Assembly: GCA_048498515.1 (NCBI GenBank)
Contig: JBEHXV010000013.1
Location: forward strand, 1 to 64,000
Direction: 5' to 3'
Origin: UBA4416 sp048498515
GTDB taxonomy: Bacteria > Bacteroidota > Bacteroidia > B-17B0 > Aurantibacillaceae
Length of the DNA: 64,000 nucleotides
The notes under the pieces are model-generated. The model saw only the letters and a list, made by a program, of their open reading frames with translations, was not told where the DNA came from and made no database searches. The number at the start of each line of letters is the position of its first letter. Positions within the stretch are counted from its first letter, which is position 1. Positions 8,369 to 17,249 of the stretch are shown here, piece by piece. A program made the position numbers and the translations under genes.

Positions 8369-9202
8369 TTATTCCGAAATAACGCGTATTTGCATTCTCA
8401 GGTCAATTAAAGGCCTGTCGTCTTTATTTTTTTCTACGGCTGCAATCCGGTCAATTACCTCAAGGCCATCGATCACTTCACCGAAAATAGTATAATGGCT
8501 ATCAAGGTGTGGCGTTCCGCCTATGGTTTTATAAATCTCCCGGTGTTGAGGCGTAAATGTATAGTGTGGCTGTTTTTGATATTCAACATCAATGAGATCA
8601 TCCAGTTTTTTTAAATAAATCAAAAGACTATCGTTGTTCTGTTCTTTTTTAAAGGTCTCTATTTTATCTTTTAATACATAGTTTTCAGGATGGCTCAACA
8701 GTTCGTCTTTTATTTTTACAAGCAGTGTTTTGTTGATCCGTTTTTCATAGGCAGCCAATTCTTTATCGTCTCTTTTTTTGCCCTGCACAATATAAAACTG
8801 GCAGGCCGATGAGGCTTTGGATGGGTTAACATCATCGCCATTCCTGGCAGCGCACAACATGCCTTTTTTATGGCAGAGCTGCGGCACAAATTCGGCGGGA
8901 ATGGTATAGCTCAAATCTCCGTCGCCCAACAATTTTGCAGCGTCGGCATGTTTGCTGTCAGGGTCGCCACCCTGTATCATAAAGCCTTCAATAACGCGGT
9001 GAAATAAAAGACTGTCGTAAAAATGCGATCGTACCAATTTTAAAAAATTATCACGGTGCAAGGGTGTTTCGTTAAACAGTTTTACCTTCATGCTCCCATA
9101 AATAGTGGTAATAAGGATCGTTTCTTTTGAAAAGGTCTGTGAAATAGCTTGTTTACTAATTAAAACCAGACCTAAACTCAATATTATAGATTTAAAATGC
9201 AT
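8369..9202 (-). CDS. Periplasmic cyclophilin-type peptidyl-prolyl isomerase
   Basis: Catalyses cis-trans isomerisation of Xaa-Pro bonds during folding of exported proteins. A signal peptide ends near residue 21 (KQAISQ). The cyclophilin core shows the catalytic-arginine motif FHRVIEGFMIQGGD near 68, 'ACQFYIVQG' near 135 and 'HYTIFGEVIDGLEVIDRI' near 240. Between the last two, about 90 mainly helical residues rich in Lys and Glu are inserted (roughly 140-230). Similar insertions are common in Bacteroidota homologues. Length is 277 residues. A promoter for the divergent lipoprotein gene overlaps its start region. Confidence 0.9.
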   Translation of the reverse strand: MHFKSIILSLGLVLISKQAISQTFSKETILITTIYGSMKVKLFNETPLHRDNFLKLVRSHFYDSLLFHRVIEGFMIQGGDPDSKHADAAKLLGDGDLSYTIPAEFVPQLCHKKGMLCAARNGDDVNPSKASSACQFYIVQGKKRDDKELAAYEKRINKTLLVKIKDELLSHPENYVLKDKIETFKKEQNNDSLLIYLKKLDDLIDVEYQKQPHYTFTPQHREIYKTIGGTPHLDSHYTIFGEVIDGLEVIDRIAAVEKNKDDRPLIDLRMQIRVISE

Positions 9203-9229
9203 TGTTTTTATATTTTTTGCTTATATTTG
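9202..9229 (+). promoter_or_regulatory. Promoter of the small lipoprotein gene
   Basis: TTG (9202-9204), a 17-base spacer and TATATTTG (9222-9229) match the Bacteroidota -33/-7 pattern. The ATG of the lipoprotein gene is at 9266, giving a leader of roughly 30 bases. Confidence 0.45.
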
Positions 9230-9265
9230 GGCTACAAATATTAATCCATTAAAGTTAATATAAAA

Positions 9266-9622
9266 ATGAAAGTAAAATTATTTATAGCTTCCCTCTTTCT
9301 GACTGTTTTAACAATAGGCTTAAATTCTTCCTGCCAAAAGAAAACAGATTGTAAATTAACCGTTACTACCAAAGACGAATTGGGGAATGTTATATCCGGC
9401 GCTACTGTAAAATTATATGCCAATGTTAAAACCGCATCAGGATCAACTGTTGAAGCTGATTTGAAAGCGGAAGGTGTTTCTGATGGAAGCGGCCAAACAA
9501 CGTATACGTTCAAACTACCTGCTATTTTAGATATTAAAGCCGTTTCAGGCACCCTGTCGGGCGTTGGGATCATTAAGCTGGAAGAAGGTAAAGCGGTTGA
9601 AAAAGAAGTGACCTTAAAATAA
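9266..9622 (+). CDS. Small lipoprotein with Ig/CarboxypepD-like domain
   Basis: Lipoprotein of 118 residues. The signal peptide ends in a lipobox-like NSSC with the modified Cys at about residue 23. The rest resembles one regulatory beta-sandwich domain of the carboxypeptidase D type: 'DELGNVISGATVKLYA' is the usual opening and 'GSGQTTYTFKLPAILDIKA' the usual middle. Such domains are found on outer-membrane lipoproteins and receptor plugs, but no partner is evident. Its own promoter lies upstream and a strong terminator downstream, so it is monocistronic. Function unknown. Confidence 0.8.
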   Translation: MKVKLFIASLFLTVLTIGLNSSCQKKTDCKLTVTTKDELGNVISGATVKLYANVKTASGSTVEADLKAEGVSDGSGQTTYTFKLPAILDIKAVSGTLSGVGIIKLEEGKAVEKEVTLK

Positions 9623-9645
9623 GACACTCATAAAAAATATCAGGA

Positions 9646-9678
9646 AATCCTTTTACCAGCCGGTAAAAGGATTTTTTG
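9646..9678 (+). terminator. Intrinsic terminator after the lipoprotein gene
   Basis: A perfect 12-base stem (AATCCTTTTACC with GGTAAAAGGATT) with loop AGCC is followed by a run of six T. It ends the lipoprotein transcript just before the convergent glycosyltransferase gene. Confidence 0.9.
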
Positions 9679-9680
9679 TT

Positions 9681-10874
9681 TTAAAGCGTTTTGCAAAAGT
9701 TGAGCAGCCCGGCAGCAATGGTTTTGTAATTAAAATGTTCTTCGGCCAGTGCCCTGGCATGTTGCCCCAGTTGCTGTTTGTAACCAGGAGTCGATAAAAC
9801 AGTAACAATTGCCTGTGCAAAATCGTTGGCCGTATCGGCAATTATCACATCATGCCCATGCCGGTAAGGAATTCCTTCGGCGCCAATGCTCGTGGTAATA
9901 ATAGCCTTGCCGTAGGCAAAACCTTCCACCAGTTTTATGCGTAAGCCGCTCCCCGACCAAAGAGGAACCAGCATCAAATCGTAAGTAGCGTAAAAATCGG
10001 CGGAGCTTTCCACATCTGTTATGACGTTTATGGTAGTATTGGCCATATTCCTGAACCGCTCCGGCATCCCTCTTCCCGCCAAAACCAGCGTAGCGCCCGG
10101 TAGTTTTTTTTCAACCTCATTCCACACCTCATTCATTAACCAGTCAACGGCCTCAACGTTTGGCATCCAGTCCATAGAGGCGAAATGAAAGGCTGTATTA
10201 GGTTTTGCGGCTTCCGTAATAAATTTATAACGCTCAAGGTCAATGCCCGTTAAACAGGTTGTGATGGGCTTGCCCGGCACCATGGATGCGATGTTTTTTT
10301 TGTCTTCATCGGTAATGGTGGCAATGGCATCGGCCTGGTTAAAAGCGCTTATCTCATAGTTTTTTAAACGTTTGTTTTGCAAGGTGAGGTAAGCTTTTTT
10401 GAGCTGGTTTTTTTCAATGGCCAGGTGGCGTTCCCAAATCTGGTGCTCCACATTATGGGTGCGCAATACTATTTTTGCTTTTGAATGTTGCCTGATAAGC
10501 GGGATGTAGGATGCCATAAACACACCGTCTATGAGCACCACATCAAAATTGTGACCGGTTAGTTTTTTTATCAATTGCTCTTTATATTCGCTAAAAAAGA
10601 AACGGCTTACAAAATACGATTGGCTTGAGAACAAATTGAGCAAAGCACCTACGGCACTGGTATTGGTGTTTTTAAATACCGACTGGTAGTGCGTTTTAGT
10701 TTTAAAACCGGAAGGAATGCTTTCTTCGGGCTTAAAATGTTTTTTTGTATTAACCGGCATCAAATGCAATTCAACGCCATTGTCGGCCAATCCTTCCGCT
10801 AAACTGCAAATGGCAATGGAACTGCCATCGTTTGCAGGATATGGGGCTTTATTACACAGCTGAAGGATTTTCAT
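9681..10874 (-). CDS. GT4-type glycosyltransferase
   Basis: Retaining GT-B glycosyltransferase of 397 residues, probably acting on a cell-surface glycan or lipid carrier. The N-terminal half starts MKILQLCNKAPYPANDGSS, typical of the family. The C-terminal nucleotide-sugar domain shows 'FHFASMDWMPNVEAVDWLM', then LVPLWSGSGLRIKLVEGFAYGKAII with the conserved Glu, then 'GAEGIP'. The donor and acceptor cannot be told from sequence. The gene overlaps the end of the LptF/G-type permease gene by 23 bases, so the two are co-transcribed. Confidence 0.88.
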   Translation of the reverse strand: MKILQLCNKAPYPANDGSSIAICSLAEGLADNGVELHLMPVNTKKHFKPEESIPSGFKTKTHYQSVFKNTNTSAVGALLNLFSSQSYFVSRFFFSEYKEQLIKKLTGHNFDVVLIDGVFMASYIPLIRQHSKAKIVLRTHNVEHQIWERHLAIEKNQLKKAYLTLQNKRLKNYEISAFNQADAIATITDEDKKNIASMVPGKPITTCLTGIDLERYKFITEAAKPNTAFHFASMDWMPNVEAVDWLMNEVWNEVEKKLPGATLVLAGRGMPERFRNMANTTINVITDVESSADFYATYDLMLVPLWSGSGLRIKLVEGFAYGKAIITTSIGAEGIPYRHGHDVIIADTANDFAQAIVTVLSTPGYKQQLGQHARALAEEHFNYKTIAAGLLNFCKTL

Positions 10875-12297
10875 TTTTTTTATGGAAGCGGTTGAACAGT
10901 TTTTTAAACGCCATCATGTAATTCGTTACATCAAACAACGACGAATCTTTTGCTGCCTTGTAGGTTAAAAACACGCCTAAAGGTAAAAATAACATGAGCG
11001 GGAACCAGGTACCAAACACTACGGCATATACGCCCTGCAGCACAAGGTCTTCGTATACAATGGATACAACATAATACAGCAAAAAGAATAAAACGGCTAC
11101 CACAACCGGCAAACCCATGCCGCCTTTACGAATAATAGCTCCCAAGGGGGCGCCTACAAAGAACAAGACAATGCAGGCAAAGGAAATGTTTATTTTTTTA
11201 TGCCAGCTTACCTCGTAATCCAATATGTTCACATTTTTGCCGCGTATTTCATCAACCATGTTGTCAACGTAGGATTGAGAGCTCCTTACCAGGTTCATGG
11301 CATTCTCAATACTCCTCCTGTATTCATCCTGGTTCAGTTTTCGGTAAAACTGGCGAATGTTTACCGCGTTTTTATTAACAGCAGCGGTATGTATGGTACG
11401 GGCCAGGAAATAGTTGTTGAACTGGTTCTGTAGCAGCGCGTGCCTTTTCCCGATCTCTAATTTAAACGTGTCGATCTCACGATCAATTTGCCATACGTTC
11501 ATCATCTGGTGGTTGTTCTTGAACAGTTCTTCCTTGGTGCGTTTCATTTTAAAACTGCTCATGTCAACATTAACCGTTAGTTCTTTATACAACAGCTGCA
11601 TCAGTGGCCTGGTGCGTTTTTGTTTTTCTTCCTGGTGCATGTCCTCATAGCGTGTGCCATTCACCATTTTTATCTGCAGGTAATTGGTATCGGCCGATGT
11701 TTTTAACGAACCGCTGTCGGCATACAGCTGGACGTTATTGCCCAGTCCATCGCTGTGATCGTAGATGGAAAGGTTATACAAGGTGTTACCGTCTTTGCTT
11801 TTTTTACCCACTTTAATGCTGTAGCCCTCCAGTTGGCTGTAATACACGCCTTCCTTAATGCTTAAGGTAGGTTTGGCCTGCCTGATGTCCCACAGCAGGC
11901 TCGATGATTTTAAAACCACATTGGGTAGTACATAGTTGTTGAAAATAAAGGTGATACCCGATAGTAAAATAATAAAAGCAAAAATGGGCCTGATGATCTT
12001 AAACAGGGATAAACCGCATGATTTCATAGCTGCCAGCTCGTAATTTTCGGCAAGGTTCCCAAAAGTCATAATGGAAGAGAGCAGTACCGCGAGCGGCATG
12101 GCAGTAGGGATAAAGGTGATGAAGGAGTAGGTGAAGAATTGCGTGAGCACCCAAACACTCATGCCCTTGCCAATAATATCGTCCATATACGTGAAAACGT
12201 AGATGAGAAAAAATACAAATACACCAATGAAGAGCGTGAGGAAAAAAGGCGGCAGGTAGGCTTTTAGTAAATAGCTATGTAGTGTTTTTAACCTCAA
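10852..12297 (-). CDS. LptF/LptG family lipopolysaccharide export permease
   Basis: Inner-membrane permease of the YjgP/YjgQ family. With LptB it extracts lipopolysaccharide from the inner membrane and passes it to the periplasmic bridge. Residues 1-110 hold three membrane helices with 'LFIGVFVFFLIYVFTYMDD'. A periplasmic jellyroll-like part follows. Helices 4-6 lie near the C-terminus, including 'SFACIVLFFVGAPLGAIIRKGG', a family hallmark. Length 481 residues is somewhat long for the family because of an extended periplasmic region (about 230-340). The start is TTG at 12297. LptF or LptG identity is undecided. Confidence 0.88.
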   Translation of the reverse strand: MRLKTLHSYLLKAYLPPFFLTLFIGVFVFFLIYVFTYMDDIIGKGMSVWVLTQFFTYSFITFIPTAMPLAVLLSSIMTFGNLAENYELAAMKSCGLSLFKIIRPIFAFIILLSGITFIFNNYVLPNVVLKSSSLLWDIRQAKPTLSIKEGVYYSQLEGYSIKVGKKSKDGNTLYNLSIYDHSDGLGNNVQLYADSGSLKTSADTNYLQIKMVNGTRYEDMHQEEKQKRTRPLMQLLYKELTVNVDMSSFKMKRTKEELFKNNHQMMNVWQIDREIDTFKLEIGKRHALLQNQFNNYFLARTIHTAAVNKNAVNIRQFYRKLNQDEYRRSIENAMNLVRSSQSYVDNMVDEIRGKNVNILDYEVSWHKKINISFACIVLFFVGAPLGAIIRKGGMGLPVVVAVLFFLLYYVVSIVYEDLVLQGVYAVVFGTWFPLMLFLPLGVFLTYKAAKDSSLFDVTNYMMAFKKLFNRFHKKNENPSAV

Positions 12298-12359
12298 AAT
12301 AATTTGGACTAAATTAAAGGATATTTTTAAATGAGAGTAGCCAAATTATCGAAATTTGT

Positions 12360-12367
12360 TATTTTTG
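12360..12367 (+). promoter_or_regulatory. -7 box (TATTTTTG) just before the GT2 gene
   Basis: An exact TAnnTTTG match ends seven bases before the ATG at 12374, so the transcript would be leaderless or nearly so. No clear -33 element is seen. Confidence 0.35.
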
Positions 12368-12373
12368 TAAGAT

Positions 12374-13123
12374 ATGATAAATGGCAAAAAAATAGTTGTT
12401 GTATTGCCCGCGTACAATGCGGCCCTCACGTTAAAACGAACTTACGACGAGATTCCCTTTGATATTGTGGATGATGTGGTACTGGTGGATGACCATAGTA
12501 AGGATAATACCGCCGAACTGGGCAGGGAGCTTGGTATAAAACATGTCATTCGTCATGAAAAGAATAAAGGTTACGGTGGTAACCAAAAAACCTGCTACGA
12601 TACGGCTTTGTCCATTGGCGCTGATATTGTCATCATGCTGCACCCCGATTACCAATACACGCCAAAGCTCATTCAAAGCATGAGCTATATCATAGCTAAT
12701 GACTTGTTCCCGGCAGTGTTTGGTTCAAGGATCCTTGGTAAAGGAGCCCTTAAAGGCGGCATGCCCATGTATAAATACATTTTTAACCGCTGCCTCACTT
12801 TTACGCAAAATGTGCTGATAAATCAAAAACTGAGCGAGTACCATACCGGTTACAGGGCATTTAACCGCGAGATCCTAGAAACCATTAGTTACCATGAAAA
12901 CTCGGATGACTTTGTGTTTGATAACCAAATGATCTCACAGATCTTTTACGCGGGTTTTGATATCGCTGAAATTACCTGCCCTACAAAGTATTTCCCTGAG
13001 GCCAGCTCCATTAATTTCAGGCGAAGCGCCAAATACGGAATGGGTGTACTGGGCGTATCTTTCACGCATTTCTTCAATAAAATGGGGCTTGCAAAAAGCA
13101 AGATTTACAAGAAGCGAAAATAA
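12374..13123 (+). CDS. GT2 family glycosyltransferase, DPM1-like
   Basis: Inverting GT-A transferase of 249 residues resembling dolichyl/polyprenyl-phosphate mannose synthases. Visible motifs are 'VVLPAYNAALTLKRTYDEI' at the N-terminus, the nucleotide-binding 'VVLVDDHSKDNT' near 38 and 'HEKNKGYGGNQKTCYDTAL' near 58. The metal site is the 'MLHPDYQYTP' variant of DxD near 92, and 'HTGYRAFNREIL' is near 165. There is no C-terminal membrane helix, so it probably works with a polyprenyl-phosphate or a partner protein. It is transcribed away from the LPS-export gene and is followed after 15 bases by a lipoprotein gene. Confidence 0.88.
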   Translation: MINGKKIVVVLPAYNAALTLKRTYDEIPFDIVDDVVLVDDHSKDNTAELGRELGIKHVIRHEKNKGYGGNQKTCYDTALSIGADIVIMLHPDYQYTPKLIQSMSYIIANDLFPAVFGSRILGKGALKGGMPMYKYIFNRCLTFTQNVLINQKLSEYHTGYRAFNREILETISYHENSDDFVFDNQMISQIFYAGFDIAEITCPTKYFPEASSINFRRSAKYGMGVLGVSFTHFFNKMGLAKSKIYKKRK

Positions 13124-13138
13124 ATTTACCGCCAACAC

Positions 13139-14215
13139 ATGAAAAGTATTTATTCCCTTTTGATCCTGGGCCTGTTACTGACAACAGTAGCCTGTAAAGA
13201 AAAAAAATCAGAAGAGGAAACTCCTGATGTAACTACCACCGGTGGTGGCCCCGATATTAATAACACATTGGGTTACGGGGTGTTGAATAAGGCAAAAGGA
13301 ATCTGGAACGGTCCGGTAACATCTACCACACCTTTGGGCGGTTATCCTGAGTGGATCGTTGATTTCAGACCAATTACTGAGAACCAGGTAGCCGCTAAAA
13401 ATGAGCTGGATACATTGAATGATATTTTCATGTCATTTTTTATTGCCAAATACAACAATGAGTACAAAATGGGGTTTCGTAACGGCGGGTCTTTTGGAGG
13501 CATGAAACGGGTGTCGTACTTTTTGGCAGACAGTGTTTCGGAAACAGCCGTTAAATCCTACTACCGCTTTGCTGAGATCCTGAAAGGGAAGAGCAGGGCC
13601 TTTACCGAGGTGATCTTTAATAACGATAGCATGACCGTTAAATCATACACCAACAAATACAATACCTTAACAGCGGCCGCGCCACACATGACCTGGAGGG
13701 CAAAACTACAGGACAGTACGTCAACCGCTGCCGCAGTAAGCCATTTTGGCTTTCCTAAAAAAACACTTACCAAAGATTTTTCATCCACTTTTATCGGGCA
13801 AACCGAGGCGGTGTATTACAGTGGCGTAAACCTTGCTGCCGACCCATACCCTGAAACAGCTCAGCCGTACTTAGGGCAAACAACTATTAATTATACCTAC
13901 GATGCCTCGCACATACCAAATGCTTCAAAAAAAGTGATGTTGATTATTATGACACAACCACTTTTTAGTGGCATGACACCGCTTTTAGCCAACTTAAAAT
14001 ACCGCTCGCGCTACGTCACCTTATCGGCCAACGATCAAAGCTTCACCTTTAATTACATGCACCCGGGAAGTTATTATGTGTATGCTGTTTATGATAACGA
14101 TGGCAACGGCACCGCCAACAGCGGCGACTGGATCAGCACTGCCAATACCACGGTTACGCTCAACGCTTTGGGTACTGCCAATGCCAGCCCGCAGATCAAT
14201 TTTACGATTCCTTAG
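13139..14215 (+). CDS. Lipoprotein of unknown function
   Basis: Secreted lipoprotein of 358 residues. The signal peptide MKSIYSLLILGLLL runs into the lipobox TVAC, with the modified Cys at residue 19, and is followed by a charged Lys/Glu linker. I do not recognise the body. It is a mixed beta protein; its last 70 residues ('HPGSYYVYAVYDNDGNGTAN') resemble a small beta-sandwich with a DxDxNG calcium-binding-like loop, as in DUF2141-type proteins. It lies 15 bases after the GT2 gene and may share its transcript. Confidence 0.75.
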   Translation: MKSIYSLLILGLLLTTVACKEKKSEEETPDVTTTGGGPDINNTLGYGVLNKAKGIWNGPVTSTTPLGGYPEWIVDFRPITENQVAAKNELDTLNDIFMSFFIAKYNNEYKMGFRNGGSFGGMKRVSYFLADSVSETAVKSYYRFAEILKGKSRAFTEVIFNNDSMTVKSYTNKYNTLTAAAPHMTWRAKLQDSTSTAAAVSHFGFPKKTLTKDFSSTFIGQTEAVYYSGVNLAADPYPETAQPYLGQTTINYTYDASHIPNASKKVMLIIMTQPLFSGMTPLLANLKYRSRYVTLSANDQSFTFNYMHPGSYYVYAVYDNDGNGTANSGDWISTANTTVTLNALGTANASPQINFTIP

Positions 14216-14237
14216 GTTAAGAACTCAATGAAATGTG

Positions 14238-14308
14238 TGTCACGGTCGAGTGTAGACGAGACGCGTTTGATGGTATTCCTTTAATTCCCGACTTCACTCG
14301 AACTGACA
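14238..14308. repeat. Degenerate REP-like palindrome, family A
   Basis: Ends in TGTCA...TGACA like the element at 5006-5076. The arms (TGTCACGGTCGAGTGTAGAC and CGACTTCACTCGAACTGACA) pair with several mismatches, so this copy is decayed. It sits between the convergent lipoprotein and HAD genes. Confidence 0.6.
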
Positions 14309-14324
14309 CAGTATTCCAACTTTA

Positions 14325-14966
14325 TTACATGTTTTGATCTAATACGTGCAGCTCTCTCAGCAAGGTTTCAACCTCTTTGCCCTTGGTTAAAAAATGGGCT
14401 TTAATACCGGTTTGCAAGGCGCCTTCAATATGCTGTGGCGAATCGTCAATAAACAAGGTTTCTTCGGGTTTTAAATTATTTTCTTTCAATACAAATTCAA
14501 AAATTTCCCGATCGGGTTTGCGCATGTTCATGCGGCAGGAATAATATACTTTTTCAAAAAAAGGTTCCAGGTTCATATAACCGTGGGCTGCATGCAATTG
14601 TTTTTCAAGTTCGGCAACATGCGTTTCGTTGGTATTGCTTAACAAAAATAAGCGGTAGTGTTTTTTAAGGCGATTTAGCAGTTCCAATCTATGCAATGGA
14701 AAATCGAGCAACATGGCATTCCATGCCGCTAATACTTGTTCATCTGAGATAGGGCCTTCCAGCAAGCGTTTTAATTCATCAAAGAATTTTTTTTCAGAGA
14801 TGCGGCCTTTATCAAAATCGTCAAACAATGGTGTTTGTTGCAATTGCGTATAAATAGTTTCAAAGGGGCGTCCGCTGAGTTTATTAAATTCGGCAATGGT
14901 TTTAGGAATATCAAGATTAATGATAACGCCACCCAGGTCAAAAATTATATGCTTTATTTTGCCCAT
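14325..14966 (-). CDS. HAD-superfamily hydrolase (subfamily IA)
   Basis: Phosphatase-type HAD protein of 213 residues. Motif I is IIFDLGGVI, with the nucleophile Asp near residue 8; the second motif aspartate is replaced by Gly, as in the YihX/epoxide-hydrolase-like IA branch. Motif II is 'LFLLSNTNETH', the motif III lysine lies in RKPDREIFEFVL, and motif IV is 'TLFIDDSPQHIEGA'. The substrate is unknown; YihX-like members dephosphorylate sugar phosphates. I chose the ATG at 14966 (MGKIKHIIFD) rather than an extended frame to 15026, which would reach toward the divergent tRNA gene without family similarity. Confidence 0.88.
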   Translation of the reverse strand: MGKIKHIIFDLGGVIINLDIPKTIAEFNKLSGRPFETIYTQLQQTPLFDDFDKGRISEKKFFDELKRLLEGPISDEQVLAAWNAMLLDFPLHRLELLNRLKKHYRLFLLSNTNETHVAELEKQLHAAHGYMNLEPFFEKVYYSCRMNMRKPDREIFEFVLKENNLKPEETLFIDDSPQHIEGALQTGIKAHFLTKGKEVETLLRELHVLDQNM

Positions 14967-15030
14967 ATATTTTGTAATTGAGCTACAAATATATATTTTT
15001 GCAGCCTTAGTCCTAACATGGATCAAGAAC

Positions 15031-15104
15031 GCTCCTATAGCTCATTCGGTTAGAGCAACTGACTCATAATCAGTAGGTGCCTGGTTCGATTCCAGGTGGG
15101 AGCA
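15031..15104 (+). tRNA. tRNA with CAT anticodon (elongator Met, or Ile2)
   Basis: A complete 74-base cloverleaf. The acceptor stem GCTCCTA pairs with TGGGAGC; the D-arm is GCTC ATTCGGTTA GAGC; the anticodon stem ACTGA/TCAGT encloses the loop CTCATAA; the T-arm CCTGG TTCGATT CCAGG is intact; the discriminator is A. CCA is not encoded. The stem lacks the GGG/CCC pairs and the 1:72 mismatch of initiator tRNA. CAT may be read as Met, or as Ile if C34 becomes lysidine; I favour elongator Met. Confidence 0.92.
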
Positions 15105-15109
15105 CAAAA

Positions 15110-15136
15110 AGCACTGGTTTTCACCGGTGCTTTTTT
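15110..15136. terminator. Terminator between tRNA and convergent T9SS gene
   Basis: AGCACTGG and CCGGTGCT form an 8-base stem with one T-G pair and the loop TTTTCA. Six T follow on the plus strand and five A precede it, so it can stop both the tRNA and the minus-strand T9SS operon. Confidence 0.85.
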
Positions 15137-16103
15137 ATTGTTTCATAAATTTGGCATTCATTACTTTATCATCCCCGGTTTTGATCTGTAAAAAATAAAT
15201 TCCGGTTGTTAAAGAAGAGATATCAATTTCGGGATTAAAAGTAAAAGATAGGACTGTTTGTCCCAAGGTGTTTTTTATCTCAATAGAGGCGTTTTGAAAT
15301 TGGTTTTGATCATTATTGATCTTTAAAATTGAAGTAGTTGGATTCGGGAAAATTTCCACTAAAAGTTTTTTATTTTCCAAAATTCCTACATCTGAGGTAA
15401 TGTTTATTGTGAAATCAAGCTGTGATGATTGAATGTTGAAATATTCCCCATCATCGTTCTTTCTCCATTCTTTCACAAGAGTAGAGAAGGCATAAATGCC
15501 TATGGAATCTTTGTGAAAATATAAATTACCATAATCATCGATGGTAGCATTAACCGGCAAGTAATAATTTGCACCATTGCAAGGTGTTAATTGGAAGGAT
15601 AAACTATCTCCTTCTGCGTCGTAAAACTGAGGTTTAAATATCACACTATCGGCTTGAACGGATAGTGTGATATTGGTATTCTTTAAAATTGGAGCAGAAT
15701 TAGCACTACTTGAAAAAAACGGGATATTTAAGACAGAAGCTAATTTTATAGATTGATTGAAGGAATTGGTCATATTTTTTATCCCTGCAATTCTAAATGC
15801 ATCTGTATTACTGATATTATAATGACCCGGGCCGGGATAGGTGCATTTGCCATAATATTTTTTTAAATATCCATTGACTGTGAGTGTAGTTTGAATAAGT
15901 TTGGAAGTATCTGTTTTTACATCCCAGTCGGTTAAAATATAAGGTCTGTTAACATCCGTAGTAACATCAGTTAATAAGTAGGTTGTATCAGAATAAGTGT
16001 AGCCATAGAGCCAGTTTATTTTCATATAACCCATTTTAATGTCTTGCGCGTTCAGTCTTAAACAACCCGTAATACAAAAAAGGATGAGATACAATCTAGC
16101 CAT
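15135..16103 (-). CDS. T9SS type A sorting-domain secreted protein
   Basis: Secreted protein of 322 residues: a signal peptide ending at LRLNAQ (about residue 20), a body of unknown type, and a C-terminal T9SS type A domain from about 250. The domain shows 'VEIFPNPTTSILKI', 'LGQTVLSF' and 'LTTGIYFLQIKTGDD'. The body carries 'FYDAEGDSLSFQLTPCNG', a motif of cadherin/PKD-like repeat proteins. The last 80 codons are very similar to those of the next gene upstream, including runs of identical DNA. It is the last of four packed minus-strand genes. Confidence 0.85.
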   Translation of the reverse strand: MARLYLILFCITGCLRLNAQDIKMGYMKINWLYGYTYSDTTYLLTDVTTDVNRPYILTDWDVKTDTSKLIQTTLTVNGYLKKYYGKCTYPGPGHYNISNTDAFRIAGIKNMTNSFNQSIKLASVLNIPFFSSSANSAPILKNTNITLSVQADSVIFKPQFYDAEGDSLSFQLTPCNGANYYLPVNATIDDYGNLYFHKDSIGIYAFSTLVKEWRKNDDGEYFNIQSSQLDFTINITSDVGILENKKLLVEIFPNPTTSILKINNDQNQFQNASIEIKNTLGQTVLSFTFNPEIDISSLTTGIYFLQIKTGDDKVMNAKFMKQ

Positions 16104-16109
16104 TTAGCC

Positions 16110-17249
16110 TCAGTTTTTAATGAATTTTGCATTCCATAAACGTTTATCCTCCATTTCGATCTGCAAAAAGTAAATACCGGTTGATAAAGCAGAAACATCA
16201 ATTTCCGGTTTAAAAGGAAAAGATAGGACTGTTTGCCCTAAGGTGTTTTTTATTTCAATAATAGAGTTTTTGAACTTATTTTGTTCATCGGTGATGTTTA
16301 GAGTTGATAAGGCAGGATTTGGATAAATGATTGAATTTAAATCACTTTTTATTTCACTAATTGATTCTATTGTTTGAATATCTCTTACCAATATGTTTTG
16401 GTAAAGTGTATCATAACAATTATTTTTTGTGATTTTTAAGCCAACTGTCCATAAATCATTCGAATCATATGGGTAAAACTGGCTTATAGTATCATTACCA
16501 GAAGTTATAGGGTTTCCAAAACCTGAAATATTCCACTCATAAGTATCAGAAGTTTTATTCATCGCTTTAAAAAGAATTCTTTGACCTGTTAAATCTTTAG
16601 ATACTGTTATAAATTCAAAATTTGCCGAGCAGTTTCCATAATTCTTGGAGCTACTATAATTATAAGCAAAAGATTTATAAGCTTCTCTTTTTAGATTATT
16701 TCCAATATCGTAGAATTGGCCTCTACACACCATACGATACGGAATAGTACTCCATCCGCTAAGATTTATAGACCATGCCCATGGAAAATTTAAAGCCGAG
16801 CCCCCATCATAAGTAGAAATATAACCATTGCAATTATTTGAAGTGTTTACGATCTTTAAGTAATGAGTCCCTGATGAAACATAAATTGAATCGGTAACAG
16901 ATGGTTGGCAAACATCGGTAGAATATTTGGTAACATTAACCCAATACTCATAAAAAGAAGAGCAATTGTTGACAGTATCTTTTGAAAATAATGTTACAAG
17001 ATAGCTGCCTGTTTCTGGGAAAATATGAATGGGGTTTTGAAAATTAGACCCTGTTCCATCCCCAAAATTCCAAAAATAATGTGCGTTTGAAGTAGTAGAT
17101 TGATTACTGAAATTTACGGTTTCAAAATATGCGGCAAATGAAAACAAAGATGAGCATTGTGCAAATTTATCATTATAAACCTTTGTCCAGTTTTGGGCAA
17201 AGGTTTTTGAAAATGATAGAATAATAACTATGATTAATATAAACCGCAT
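16110..17249 (-). CDS. PKD-domain T9SS cargo protein
   Basis: Secreted protein of 379 residues with a signal peptide ending in SKTFAQ. A PKD domain lies at about 40-110 ('HYFWNFGDGTGSNFQNPIH'), a second weaker one near 220-300 ('TYEWNISGFG'), and a T9SS type A domain at the C-terminus ('IIYPNPALSTLNI', 'LSTGIYFLQIE'). Many Cys residues are scattered in the first two-thirds. It starts exactly one base after the stop of the upstream gene, and the next gene follows after six bases, so translation is coupled. Ligand unknown. Confidence 0.87.
   Translation of the reverse strand: MRFILIIVIILSFSKTFAQNWTKVYNDKFAQCSSLFSFAAYFETVNFSNQSTTSNAHYFWNFGDGTGSNFQNPIHIFPETGSYLVTLFSKDTVNNCSSFYEYWVNVTKYSTDVCQPSVTDSIYVSSGTHYLKIVNTSNNCNGYISTYDGGSALNFPWAWSINLSGWSTIPYRMVCRGQFYDIGNNLKREAYKSFAYNYSSSKNYGNCSANFEFITVSKDLTGQRILFKAMNKTSDTYEWNISGFGNPITSGNDTISQFYPYDSNDLWTVGLKITKNNCYDTLYQNILVRDIQTIESISEIKSDLNSIIYPNPALSTLNITDEQNKFKNSIIEIKNTLGQTVLSFPFKPEIDVSALSTGIYFLQIEMEDKRLWNAKFIKN

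Noticed and set aside
14967..15026. Extended N-terminus for the HAD hydrolase
   Set aside because: The extra 20 residues do not resemble the family and reach toward the tRNA; the ATG at 14966 begins the motif I strand directly.
15031..15104. Initiator tRNA
   Set aside because: The acceptor has a normal G1-C72 pair and the anticodon stem lacks the three G-C pairs of initiators.
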